Source: a bacterium (lineage in GTDB: Bacteria; CAIWAD01). From it: DNA of 64,000 nucleotides. Positions 34,998-43,257 of this stretch are shown here, one piece after another. Numbering within the stretch: position 1 is the first letter of the stretch; the number at the start of each line of letters is the position of its first letter. Below the pieces are notes generated by a model that was given only the letters and a program-made list of their open reading frames with translations, was not told the DNA's origin and did no database searches. The stretch spans positions 93,887 to 157,886 of the forward strand of contig JAUIFJ010000007.1 of NCBI GenBank assembly GCA_030429345.1, given 5' to 3'. The position numbers were made by a program, and so were the translations under genes.

Positions 34998-36268
34998 CAG
35001 CCCTCCTGCTCCACGTGGAAGCCGGCGTCCTCGATGGCCGAACGCAGGTCCCCGCGCCAGCCGTCCTGGCCGATGCGGGGGTCGCGGACCTGGACCGTGC
35101 CGCTGCCCAGGTCCACCTGCAGCTCTCCAGGTTCGACCCGCTGCTGAACCGAATCACTGAGACGCTGCACGCAATGCATGCAGGTCATGCCGTCCACCTT
35201 CCATTCCAGCAGATCGCCTTTCGCGCGGAAGGCCCGGCTGCGTCCGCGCTGCAGAAAGTAGCGGCCGTAGTGTCGCGCCAACAGCAGGGCCAGCAGACCG
35301 GCGCCAAGCAGTTCCCACCAGCCGGGAGCCATTTCATGCTGGTGCAGGTGCAGGCTTTCCGCCAGCACTTCGTCCCCAAGCCAGAGATCCAGCAACAGGC
35401 CGGCGGCCAGGCTGACCAGGGCAATGCTGGACAGGTAGAGCGCGGTCGCGCGGCGGCCGAGCTGGCGGTAGACGGTGCTCAGGGTGATGGCATTGGTCGC
35501 CGGTCCGGCAAGCAGGAAGACCAGCGCCGCGCCCGGGCTGATCCCTTTCAGCAGCAGCGCCGCGGCGATGGGAGTCGACGCGGTCGCGCAGACATACATC
35601 GGCACGCCGATCACGAGCATGATCGCCATCGAGAGCAGGCTGGCGCCCAGGCCCGCGCCAGTGCCCAGCCCGGCCAGGAAGTTGTCCGGCACCAGCACCA
35701 CGATCAGCGTGGCCAGCAGGATGCCGAGAACCAGGCTGTTGGCCAGGCTGCCCAGCAGCTCGTCCATTATATAGGCCGGTAGGCCTCGCAGGCGCTGCCG
35801 CCAGCTACCGCCCGAGTCGGGCTGCATGGGCGCCGTCTCTGCTGCTGCCTGCCTGGCTTCGGGAAGCAGGTTCTCCGCCAGGCCTGCGAGCAGCGCGGTC
35901 ACCAGCGCAGCAAGAATGCGGAAGACGGCAAAGAGCGGTCCCAGCAGGCCGTAGGTCAGGGCGTAGGAGTCGGCGCCGATCTGCGGGGCGCTGACCAGGA
36001 AGGAGATCGACGCCCCGTTGGAGGCCCCCTTGCGCTTGAGGCTCGACATGACCGGTATCACGCTGCAGGAGCAGAGTGGAATGGGAATGCCGAAGAGCGT
36101 CGCCTTGAACACCGCGCCGCTGCTGCGCTGTCCCAGGTGCCTTTCCACCAGGTGTTCCGGAAAGAGCACATGCAGCACTCCCGCGATCAGCAGACCCAGC
36201 AGCAGCAGAGGCGCCACTTCCAGGAAGAAATCGGCCAGGGCCGAGAGATAGGTCAACAGCAGTTCCAT
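34997..36268 (-). CDS. SO_0444-type permease with C-terminal HMA domain (Cu/Zn efflux)
   Basis: A 423-residue membrane protein of the DUF318/ArsP-like permease superfamily: about eight to ten helices, with the characteristic FGIPIPLCSCSVIPVMSSLKR and ISFLVSAPQIGADSY plus FLLAGPATNAITLS. The C-terminal 70 residues are a heavy-metal-associated domain with GMTCMHC. This combination is annotated elsewhere as a Cu/Zn efflux family. It probably exports a soft metal ion. A terminator lies between this gene and the upstream operon, so it may have its own, unrecognised promoter. Confidence 0.85.
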   Translation of the reverse strand: MELLLTYLSALADFFLEVAPLLLLGLLIAGVLHVLFPEHLVERHLGQRSSGAVFKATLFGIPIPLCSCSVIPVMSSLKRKGASNGASISFLVSAPQIGADSYALTYGLLGPLFAVFRILAALVTALLAGLAENLLPEARQAAAETAPMQPDSGGSWRQRLRGLPAYIMDELLGSLANSLVLGILLATLIVVLVPDNFLAGLGTGAGLGASLLSMAIMLVIGVPMYVCATASTPIAAALLLKGISPGAALVFLLAGPATNAITLSTVYRQLGRRATALYLSSIALVSLAAGLLLDLWLGDEVLAESLHLHQHEMAPGWWELLGAGLLALLLARHYGRYFLQRGRSRAFRAKGDLLEWKVDGMTCMHCVQRLSDSVQQRVEPGELQVDLGSGTVQVRDPRIGQDGWRGDLRSAIEDAGFHVEQEG

Positions 36269-36279
36269 GGGCTCCAGAA

Positions 36280-36303
36280 TGGTAAAAGCCCCCGAATGGG
36301 GGC
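36280..36303 (-). terminator. intrinsic terminator after the ECF-envelope operon
   Basis: Minus-strand GCCCCC-ATTC-GGGGGC followed by TTTTA, 85 bases after the toastrack gene stop and 12 bases before the permease ATG. The location so close to the permease start means it could also act as an attenuator. Confidence 0.7.
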
Positions 36304-36387
36304 AAGGAGTTTGATTCTATACGCTACTCCGGGAGATTGGTGCCCGCGGCAAGGGGCCGAATCGGCTTTCGATTCGACCTCCGCCGG

Positions 36388-37257
36388 CTACTCCTCCACC
36401 CGTTCCAGCCTGACGGACCCCATGCCGACCGAGAGCACCAGGTTCAGGTTGCCCGGCGCTTCCTGCCAGTTTTCCGAGTACCAGGTATCGCTGCCCACCC
36501 GTTCCAGGTCCCCGAACTCGCTCTTGCTGAAGAAGTTGTCCTCGTGCTTGACCTTGATGCCGAAATCCCGCGGAATCAGCAGGGTCAGACTGCCCATGCC
36601 CACATCCAGGTGCACATCCATGTCCTGGCGCCTGTTTCCGCTGAAATCGAGGATCGCGCTGCCCAGGCCGCCGCTGAACTCCAGGTCGCTGAAAGGAGCG
36701 TTGCCCAGGCCGCGGACTTCCATCTTGCCCAGGCCCGTGGCCAGGTCGGCTTCTTCCAGCGTGCCCTTGCAGGGCTGGCTGAAGTCCAGCTGCACGTCGG
36801 AGAGCCCCGTGGTGAACTCGAGGGTATTGAGGGTCATGTCGCCCAGATCCACACTGCCGCTGCCCATGCCGAAATTGACCTGCAGATCCAGGGGCACGCG
36901 GCGACTGAGGGTCAGGTTCCAGATGTCGCTGTCGTTGTCCGTGTTCATGTTGAGGTTCCATGAACTGCCCTGGCCGTCCTCCGTATTGCTGACCAGCAGC
37001 TCGCCGCGATTCCCCTCCACCAGGTAGCTGACGCTGGGCACCCGGTTCGGATGGTGCCGGATGTTCAGGTCGGCCAGCGCCGCGATATCCGCGCTGTGGA
37101 CCGTCAGATCCGCCGCGCCGACCTCGATGACCACGTGGGCGCTGCTGGCGCTGGCGAGGTCGACCTGTTGGCGGAAGTCGCTCAGATCCGCTTCTGCGGC
37201 GAAGAGGGAGCCGGCGGCAAGCAGAAGGGGCAGCAGGGTCGAGCTGTGGGCGGTCAT
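36388..37257 (-). CDS. secreted toastrack (DUF4097-like) adhesin-type protein
   Basis: A 289-residue protein with a signal peptide (LLPLLLAAGSLFAAEA). The rest is a repetitive beta-helix-like pattern in which GMGS/GLGS turns recur about every 25 residues (FGMGSGSVDLGDM, GLGSAILDFSGN, GMGSLTLLIPRDFG, GMGSVRLERVEE), the LiaF/toastrack style. It follows the bactofilin-Omp85 protein by 2 bases and is the last gene of the ECF operon. Probably periplasmic or surface-exposed; no enzyme motif. Confidence 0.75.
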   Translation of the reverse strand: MTAHSSTLLPLLLAAGSLFAAEADLSDFRQQVDLASASSAHVVIEVGAADLTVHSADIAALADLNIRHHPNRVPSVSYLVEGNRGELLVSNTEDGQGSSWNLNMNTDNDSDIWNLTLSRRVPLDLQVNFGMGSGSVDLGDMTLNTLEFTTGLSDVQLDFSQPCKGTLEEADLATGLGKMEVRGLGNAPFSDLEFSGGLGSAILDFSGNRRQDMDVHLDVGMGSLTLLIPRDFGIKVKHEDNFFSKSEFGDLERVGSDTWYSENWQEAPGNLNLVLSVGMGSVRLERVEE

Positions 37258-37259
37258 GA

Positions 37260-38882
37260 TCAGAACCTCCGGTTGATGCGAAACAGCAGCCGCCAGTCGG
37301 CTTCGGAGCTTTCGGTGCTGCGGAAAAGCGCCAGGCGCCAGTCGTCGTCGTCGCCGGCAATACCCAGGCCCACGTCGGCCTGCAGATCCTCGGCCTTCAA
37401 GTCGGACCAGTCCTCGTTGAAGACCCTGCCGGCGTCGGCCAGCAACAGGTAGGAGAAGTCCTCCAGCAGGTCTTCCAGTACCGGGAAGGGAATCGAACGG
37501 CCCGAAAGGCGGTATTCGCCGCTCAGCAGGAAGAGGTTCTTCGCGCCGCTGTAGGGGTCGTTCTGCACTTTCCAGCCGTAGCCGCTGCTCGAACTGTCCA
37601 GCCCCAGGCCGCTCTGTGTGGCATCCAGGCTCTTAAAGCGATAGCCGGGCAAGGCGTCGGGGCCGCCCAGGCGGAAGCCGTAGTGCGCCGGGGCGTCGCC
37701 CGTGTTGGCTCCGAAGAGGGCCCGCAGGCTGAAGGCCTCGCGGTGCTTGCGGCCGAAGGGCATCCAGAAGCGCAGGTCGGCCAGGGTGCGGGTGAACTCG
37801 ATCTCGGGATCCGAGTCGGCGGTGCCGGAATCAATGCTCCCGTTCAGGCTGCTCTCGTACTGCAGGTCCAGCTGCAGGCCCTTGCGGCGATGGTCATCCC
37901 GCCCGTTGGCCAGCCAGCGCGCCTGGGCACCAAGACGGATGCCGTCGGCCTTTGTCTCACGAAAGCCCAGGTCTTCAGAGTAGAGGTTGGGGCGGTAGGG
38001 GCGGTCGACGCTCGACCAGTTCCACTGCGTGTTCACTTCCTCGGGAGACCAGGTCTCGCTGAACCACTGGGCGGTCAGGTGCAGGCTGCGGTTCATGGTG
38101 TGACGCGGGGCCAGGAACAGGCCCAGGCCGGCGCGCAGCCCGTCCCGGTCCACGTAGTCCAGGTAGTCCTGCTTGAGCAGCCAGCCGGCCAGGCTGTTCT
38201 CCAGGGTGCTCAGCATCCAGGCATCCTGGGTGTCCGTGTTGCGTTGTCCGCCGACGCTTGCGTAGAACAGGGGAGTGGTCGTCAGGGCCTTGCGCAGGTC
38301 GAGGCTGAACTCGGGACGCTTGGTGCCGAAGGCCCAGACCGCGTTGCCGCTCAGGTCCAGCTCTTTCTCCGCCAGGTGCCCCATGCTGGGTTCGAAGCTG
38401 AGACCCAGCTGCAGGCCGGCGACACGATTGAAGCGCAGGCGCAGGTCCTCGTCGTCCTGGCTGGACCAGGAATAGACGGTCTCGCTCTGATGCCCGGCTT
38501 TCCCTTCGTCCTCCTCGATCGTCATCTGCTCGACGCGGAAGGGGCTTTCCTCGCTCTCCTCGGCCAGGCCTTTGAGGAAATCCCGCTGGGAGATGCGGCC
38601 ACCCACCTGTTCCGGATCGAAGAGGTCCAACTGGCCGTGCAGCACGGCCAGGTCGCCGGAGATGCGGCCGCTTTCGCGGAGCTTGCAGTCGCCGAACATG
38701 ACGACCACGTCGCCCTCGATGGTCCCTTCGACGATCAGGTCGCCGCGCATCACGGTCATGTCGCCCTGGATGGTCTCGCCTTCGTATACATAGTAGTTGC
38801 GGAAGAAACGGCTCACATCGTCAGCCATGGCCGACAGTGGAACCAGCAGGCCGAAGCCCAGGAAGAGAAAGCCTTTCTTCAT
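37260..38882 (-). CDS. bactofilin-like domain fused to an Omp85-type outer-membrane barrel
   Basis: Two ATGs lie six bases apart; the one at 38882 has AAGGAG at correct spacing, giving 540 residues with a signal peptide (KGFLFLGFGLLVPLSAMA). Residues about 25-80 show the short beta repeats of polymer-forming bactofilins (ETIQGDMTVMRGDLIVEGTIEGDVVVMFGD). The C-terminal 350 residues look like a beta barrel: a GGPDALPGYR motif resembling the (L)RGYR loop of Omp85 proteins and a terminal Phe. A periplasmic bactofilin attached to a barrel is unusual. Cotranscribed with an ECF sigma and its anti-sigma. Confidence 0.7.
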   Translation of the reverse strand: MKKGFLFLGFGLLVPLSAMADDVSRFFRNYYVYEGETIQGDMTVMRGDLIVEGTIEGDVVVMFGDCKLRESGRISGDLAVLHGQLDLFDPEQVGGRISQRDFLKGLAEESEESPFRVEQMTIEEDEGKAGHQSETVYSWSSQDDEDLRLRFNRVAGLQLGLSFEPSMGHLAEKELDLSGNAVWAFGTKRPEFSLDLRKALTTTPLFYASVGGQRNTDTQDAWMLSTLENSLAGWLLKQDYLDYVDRDGLRAGLGLFLAPRHTMNRSLHLTAQWFSETWSPEEVNTQWNWSSVDRPYRPNLYSEDLGFRETKADGIRLGAQARWLANGRDDHRRKGLQLDLQYESSLNGSIDSGTADSDPEIEFTRTLADLRFWMPFGRKHREAFSLRALFGANTGDAPAHYGFRLGGPDALPGYRFKSLDATQSGLGLDSSSSGYGWKVQNDPYSGAKNLFLLSGEYRLSGRSIPFPVLEDLLEDFSYLLLADAGRVFNEDWSDLKAEDLQADVGLGIAGDDDDWRLALFRSTESSEADWRLLFRINRRF

Positions 38883-38892
38883 CGTCATCTCC

Positions 38893-39792
38893 TTAACGGA
38901 TCGGGTCCGCGTCCAGCGCCGCCAGGCTGGCGGCGGCGAAGTCGCGCACCTCGGCCGAGGGGTCGTCGACCATCAGTTTCATGAAGGCCTGGGCGACCAG
39001 GCTCTCGTCCAGAAAGTCCGCCAGCAGGCCCGCCGTGCGCAGGCGGATGCCGGCGTCCGGATCGTAGGCCATCACGTGGATCAGGGTTTCGCGGACCTGG
39101 GGAGTCAGGTCCTTGCCCGCCAAGGCGCTCACCGCCTGGGCGCGGCGTGTCAGGTCCTGGTCGTTGCGGATGATGTAGGACAAGGTTTTCTGGATCTCGC
39201 TCTGTTCGGCCCCGCCTTCGATCTCGTAGCGCTGGATCTTGTCCAGCTGAATGCGGATCGCGTCGCCGGAGGGGAAATCCAGCCCGCTGACCTGGTAGCT
39301 GGTCAGCAGGGGCAGCGCGCCTTCCTGCGTCACAGCGGCCGAGGCCGTGCGCAGGCTGGCGCCGTCCAGGTTGGCGATCTGCGGACTGTTGTCCTCGCCG
39401 ACAAGGCCCGGAGCGCTGTCCATGTTGCGCTGCAGGATCATGCCGAAGACCAGAACGGCGGCCATGGCGGCGACGCGACCGCTCCAGCGGACAATGCGGC
39501 CCTGCTGCCGGGGAACCGGCGCAGGCTGCGCGTGTGGATCCGCGGGGAGCTGTTTCGTCTTCTTCAGATGCCTTCCCAGGCCCGATCGGGCCAGCGCCAG
39601 GGCCTGTGGATCGACCGCGGGCGGTTCGGATTCCTCCAGGTCGGCCAGGAGGCCGTCCAGGGACAGGCGCTCGGACTGCAGGTCCGGATTGGCGGCGAGG
39701 GCGGCCTCGAAGGCCTGCTCTTCGCTCTCGCTCAGGGAACCGTCCAGATAGGCGGCCCACTGCGCTTCAGAAATGGGTTCCGGCCTCTTCAT
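38893..39792 (-). CDS. anti-sigma factor with HEAT-repeat periplasmic domain
   Basis: A 299-residue protein. The N-terminus (QWAAYLDGSLSESEEQAFEAAL) matches the anti-sigma helical fold but lacks the His/Cys zinc ligands. One TM helix (about 104-121) leads to a C-terminal region of HEAT-like repeats (VRETLIHVMAYDPDAGIRLRTAGLLADFL). Its ATG overlaps the ECF sigma stop, the usual sigma/anti-sigma layout. It would hold the sigma factor at the inner membrane until an envelope signal releases it. Confidence 0.8.
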   Translation of the reverse strand: MKRPEPISEAQWAAYLDGSLSESEEQAFEAALAANPDLQSERLSLDGLLADLEESEPPAVDPQALALARSGLGRHLKKTKQLPADPHAQPAPVPRQQGRIVRWSGRVAAMAAVLVFGMILQRNMDSAPGLVGEDNSPQIANLDGASLRTASAAVTQEGALPLLTSYQVSGLDFPSGDAIRIQLDKIQRYEIEGGAEQSEIQKTLSYIIRNDQDLTRRAQAVSALAGKDLTPQVRETLIHVMAYDPDAGIRLRTAGLLADFLDESLVAQAFMKLMVDDPSAEVRDFAAASLAALDADPIR

Positions 39793-40355
39793 GAGGCAGC
39801 CTCTTCCAGTTGTTGCCGGATCTTTCTCACCGCGCGGAAGGTCAGGATCTTGACCGTTCCTTCGGGGATCTCAAGAATCTCGGCGATTTCCTTCAACTTC
39901 ATGCCGTGGCGGTAGCGCAGGTTGATCACCAGCTGCTGCCTGGGATTGAGCCCCGAAGCCTGCTCCCAGATCCGCTCCAGCTTCTCTTCCCGTTCCCGTT
40001 CCTGGCGGTCGTCCTGGCCGCCGGTTACCCGGTCCAGCCAGTCGCCGTCCTCTTCCGAATCCTCGCGGGGCTGCGCGTGCAGCTTGTCGCGGCGGCCCCG
40101 CTGTTCGCAGAGACTCAGGCAGCGGTTGACCGCGATCCGGTAGAGCCAGGTGAAGAAACTCGATTCGGCGCGAAAGCGCGGCAGGTTCATCCAGACGCGC
40201 AGGAAGACTTCCTGGTAGACGTCCTGGGCGTCGTTCCGGTTGCGGACAAAGGACATGATCAGCGCCATGATGCGTTCATCATAGGGCTGGATCAGGCGCT
40301 CGAAAGCTCCCTGGTCCCCTTGCCGGGCCTGCTCGATGAGTTGCTCTTCAGTCAC
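39789..40355 (-). CDS. ECF-type RNA polymerase sigma factor
   Basis: A 188-residue sigma-70 family protein: region 2 (ERIMALIMSFVRNRNDAQDVYQEVFLRVW ... FFTWLYRIAVNRCL) and region 4 (RYRHGMKLKEIAEILEIPEGTVK). A charged linker of about 40 residues separates them. The GTG start has GAGG upstream. It should direct the operon encoding its anti-sigma factor, the bactofilin-Omp85 protein and the toastrack protein. GAACCT...GGTTC sequences lie about 50 bases upstream, possibly its own promoter. Confidence 0.9.
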   Translation of the reverse strand: MTEEQLIEQARQGDQGAFERLIQPYDERIMALIMSFVRNRNDAQDVYQEVFLRVWMNLPRFRAESSFFTWLYRIAVNRCLSLCEQRGRRDKLHAQPREDSEEDGDWLDRVTGGQDDRQEREREEKLERIWEQASGLNPRQQLVINLRYRHGMKLKEIAEILEIPEGTVKILTFRAVRKIRQQLEEAAS

Positions 40356-40465
40356 GTTCCCTGCCTCGTTCGTCGGGGTCTTGGATTCGCGAACCTTGGC
40401 TTGGTTTCAGGTTCGGCGGCACTTCTTGTTGAAAAAGATGGCTTTCTGCCCCGGGGATCGGAATG

Positions 40466-40503
40466 AGGAATTCTCGCGCAGAGACGCAGAGGACGCAGGG
40501 AAG
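40466..40503. repeat. half-copy of a CGCAGAG-type repeat (D)
   Basis: GGAATTCTCGCGCAGAGACGCAGAGGACGCAGGG resembles one arm of the palindromic elements but with CGCAGAG heptads. An inverted relative is at 59661-59695. No second arm is seen here. Confidence 0.5.
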
Positions 40504-40512
40504 CCCAGCAAG

Positions 40513-40538
40513 CCATGGAGGCCTGCGGTTGCCTCATG
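40513..40538 (-). other. hairpin spanning a stop codon
   Basis: CCATGGAGGC and GCCTCATGG can pair around the stop codon of the lamin-tail gene. There is no T-run after it, so it is a weak terminator candidate at best. Confidence 0.35.
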
Positions 40539-42081
40539 GAAGCAGGATGACGGTTTCCAGGTCGGTGCCCGATGGGCTGTCCAGGTGCAGCAGGTAGAGG
40601 CCGGGCGGCAGGAGGATTCCCTTCTCGTCCCGGCCGTCCCAGCTCAGCCAGGCCCGGGGCGTGAGCACGGCCCCGCGATGCAGGCGGCGACGTTCGCGCC
40701 CCGCGCTGTCATAAAGGCGCAGGATGCCGGGCTGGTGCCCCTGCGGGAAGAGGAGTTCCAGGCGCAGGACCTCGCCCAGCGATGGACGAAAGCGTTTGCG
40801 GCCCAGGTGGATGCCGAATCCGCCGAGCCCTTCCGGCAGGGCCAGGCTGTTCGCTCTCCCTGCCGTATGACCACGGCGGTCCAGGCAGAAATGCCAACCG
40901 CCATCGGGGGCGCGTTCCAGGCTGCGGCCCTCCGGGTGTTCGCCCTTGCGCCAGCGGACTTCGTCCAGCACGCGGCCGTCGCCTACCTGGAGCTGCAAGA
41001 GCCCTTCATCACTGAGCAGGCCGGGAAGTGCGGATTCGCTCCACAAGGACGAAGCGCCTTCCGGAAACCCGCCGGCAAGCAGGAAGGACCCCGGCGGCAG
41101 CCAGGCCTGCTCCCCGCCCAGGGCCACCGTGTCCCGATGGCCGGCGAGAAACAATCCGCGCAGCCTCAGCGAATCCCCGGTGAGCGAACGGAGTTCCGCC
41201 CAGTCCGCCCGCGGATCGTCGGGGCGAAGCTCGTTCAGGCGAAGTGGCGGCCGGGAGGCCGTACGCCAGAGCAGGCTGTCCAGTACTTCCTGTGATTCAT
41301 CACCGGCCCTGGCTTCAAGCAGGATGTGATTCAACCCGGCGCGCGGCAACGTTGGCCAGGGAATGCTCCATTCAGCTCCGGCAGCCAGGCTGGTCTGCAA
41401 CAGGCCCGACTGCTCCAGCCTGGTGCCGGATTCCAGGACCCAGCGCAGCTCGCCGGAGAAGCCCTCCACCCCTGTCACACGAAGCAGCAGTCCTTCGGAG
41501 CCCACTTCTGCGATATGCAGCTCATGCGGGCCGGCAAGGCGGCTGTTGCGAAAGCCCGGGCTGCCGCCGGGATGCAGGCTCCAGTTCCAGCAGGCGCTGC
41601 AGTCCGCCGGCCGCTCCCCGCCAAGGCTGCGCTCGAAAGACCTTCCGGCGGGGCCGTCCGCAGGCCATGTCACACGGTCGCGCGTTTCCCCCTGCGGATC
41701 CAGCAGCCGCAGGTCGCCTGCCCGGCTGTTGGACAGGCCGCCGTTGCCGAAGGTCGAATTATCGATTGGCAGAACCAGGGTGTTGTCTCTCAACAGGCTG
41801 TCGAAGCCGCCCGCATAGCCGGGATCCAGCAGCAGCACCCGGGACCCGGGTGCGTAGCGCGTGGCCGGGTCGGCGAGCAGGCCGTCCTCTGCGCCGCTCT
41901 CCTCCAGGCGCCACCCTGCCAGCGGCAGGCTGTCGCTGCCGGCGTGATACAGCTCGACGAACTCCTCGCTGCTCTCCGGCCCCAGCGGGTTGATCATGAC
42001 CTCGTTCAGACGCCAGCCGGCCAGGGCTTCCGGCTGCGGCAGCAGGAGTGTGATGCACAGGATCAGGGTGCCGATTCTCAT
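40534..42081 (-). CDS. secreted lamin-tail-domain protein with FlgD-like C-terminus
   Basis: A 515-residue protein with a signal peptide (IGTLILCITLLLPQPEALA). A lamin-tail (LTD) domain follows (WRLNEVMINPLGPESSEEFVELYHAG...GWRLEESG), with a second weaker copy near residues 280-390 (RLNELRPDDPRADWAELRS). The end (GILRLYDSAGRERRRL ... LLPPGLYLLHLDSPSG) is a FlgD Ig-like domain, probably a sorting or anchoring tail. Its promoter element ends only four bases before the ATG, so its mRNA may be leaderless. Function unknown. Confidence 0.75.
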   Translation of the reverse strand: MRIGTLILCITLLLPQPEALAGWRLNEVMINPLGPESSEEFVELYHAGSDSLPLAGWRLEESGAEDGLLADPATRYAPGSRVLLLDPGYAGGFDSLLRDNTLVLPIDNSTFGNGGLSNSRAGDLRLLDPQGETRDRVTWPADGPAGRSFERSLGGERPADCSACWNWSLHPGGSPGFRNSRLAGPHELHIAEVGSEGLLLRVTGVEGFSGELRWVLESGTRLEQSGLLQTSLAAGAEWSIPWPTLPRAGLNHILLEARAGDESQEVLDSLLWRTASRPPLRLNELRPDDPRADWAELRSLTGDSLRLRGLFLAGHRDTVALGGEQAWLPPGSFLLAGGFPEGASSLWSESALPGLLSDEGLLQLQVGDGRVLDEVRWRKGEHPEGRSLERAPDGGWHFCLDRRGHTAGRANSLALPEGLGGFGIHLGRKRFRPSLGEVLRLELLFPQGHQPGILRLYDSAGRERRRLHRGAVLTPRAWLSWDGRDEKGILLPPGLYLLHLDSPSGTDLETVILLP

Positions 42082-42086
42082 GCGGG

Positions 42087-42116
42087 AAGGATAGGCACTG
42101 CACAGGTGCGACCCAA
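42087..42116 (-). promoter_or_regulatory. Bacteroidetes-type promoter, leaderless configuration
   Basis: Minus-strand TTG, 20 bases, then TATCCTTC, followed by CCGC and the ATG. The transcription start should fall at or within a base or two of the start codon. Confidence 0.5.
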
Positions 42117-42248
42117 GTGGAAAAGGCGTAGCACAGGCCTGGTGGGTCCGGCGTGTCTTGCAGTGTGGACAGATCTGTAGTTCGTGGAGGTTGTCATGCG
42201 GGGTGGGGATCGTTGGGGTTGGAAACGGTGTTGTGATGCGGACCGTCT

Positions 42249-42392
42249 CTGCGGGCTGGCGCCCGCAGCTACTATTATGTCGCCGCTTTGCGGCTTTTAT
42301 GGAAGGATTATTTACAGGGGGTGTTGCGGGTTGATGGTGTGTCGCATAATCGACACCGTGACTTCATCCTTCATCCTTCATAATCCTTCATA
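42249..42392. repeat. REP-like hairpins and short direct repeats in a gene-free stretch
   Basis: Between 42082 and 42387 there is no convincing gene. It contains two short hairpins 14 bases apart, GCGGGC-tggc-GCCCGC (42251) and GCCGC-ttt-GCGGC, and near 42363-42392 three or four tandem copies of ATCCTTCAT. Nothing resembling a terminator with a T-run is obvious for the flagellar operon ending here. Confidence 0.5.
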
Positions 42393-43254
42393 CCTCCTCC
42401 CTTGCCCGGGCGCTGGCTTGTAGGGGGAAGCTGGCGGCGAAGCTTTGTTGCAGGTCGATCTTGCGGCCTTCGCTGGGGTAGCTTTCGCTGACGGGTTGCT
42501 GCAGGTTGGCCAGCAGATTCATCACTCTTCCCAGGCGGCGGACCTGGCTGCGGATGTTGACCAGCCGCTGCTCGATTTCCGGTTCCTGGCCCCGCAGCTT
42601 GACCTGCAGCAGTTCGGCGTTGCCGCTGATGATGGTCAGCGGATTGTTGATCTCGTGATTCATGGTCGTGACCACTTCGCTGATCGCCTTCAGGCGCTCG
42701 CTGGCCAGTTCCTGTTTCTGCATCTCGCGCAGGCGGCGGTTCGAACGGGCCAGGCGTCGGTTGCTTTGGCGCAGCTCGCGCACCAGCAGCAGGTTGCGCA
42801 CCAGGAGGGCCAGCTGGCCGGAAAGGATCTGCAGCGGCTCGGCCTCCACCTCGGCGAAGGCGCCGGGATGGCTGTGGCCGAAATTGAGCACGCCGATCAG
42901 TTTGTCCTCCGCCAGCAGCGGCAGGCCGATGAAGGAGCGCACCAGGTGGCCGTGTTCGGGAGCGCCTCGACGCAGGCTGGGCAGGATGACGGGGCGGCGC
43001 TGCTGGGCGATCCAGCCGTTGAGGCCGCTGCCGCGGTCGAAGTGTACTACATCGATCAGGTTGATCGGCTTGTCGCCCATGAAGGCTTCGCAGACCAGTT
43101 CCTCCCGCCGGGCATCAAGCAGGTAGAGAGTCGCGCTTTCGTAGGGAACCAGGTCCTTCAGCAGATCCAGAAGCGGGCGGGCGAACTGCTCCAGGTCCAG
43201 GGTGGCCTGCATTAATCGACTGACTTCCAGCAGGACATCCCGGGCACGTTGCAT
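42388..43254 (-). CDS. GAF-DHp protein without a kinase ATPase domain
   Basis: A 288-residue protein: GAF domain (about 20-160, GSGLNGWIAQQRRPVIL, RSFIGLPLLAEDKLIGVLNFG), a coiled coil, and a complete HisKA/DHp dimerisation helix pair with the H-box TMNHEINNPLTIISGNAELL. The protein ends about 70 residues after the His, so the HATPase catalytic domain is absent. It cannot phosphorylate itself and needs a kinase domain in trans or acts as a phosphotransfer hub. Last gene of the flagellar operon, three bases after the ChpT-like gene. Confidence 0.75.
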   Translation of the reverse strand: MQRARDVLLEVSRLMQATLDLEQFARPLLDLLKDLVPYESATLYLLDARREELVCEAFMGDKPINLIDVVHFDRGSGLNGWIAQQRRPVILPSLRRGAPEHGHLVRSFIGLPLLAEDKLIGVLNFGHSHPGAFAEVEAEPLQILSGQLALLVRNLLLVRELRQSNRRLARSNRRLREMQKQELASERLKAISEVVTTMNHEINNPLTIISGNAELLQVKLRGQEPEIEQRLVNIRSQVRRLGRVMNLLANLQQPVSESYPSEGRKIDLQQSFAASFPLQASARAREEV

Positions 43255-43257
43255 GGA

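Noticed and set aside
42184..42423. 79-residue plus-strand frame in the gene-free stretch
   Set aside because: It runs through REP-like hairpins and into the 3' end of the GAF-DHp gene, with no convincing start signal or domain.
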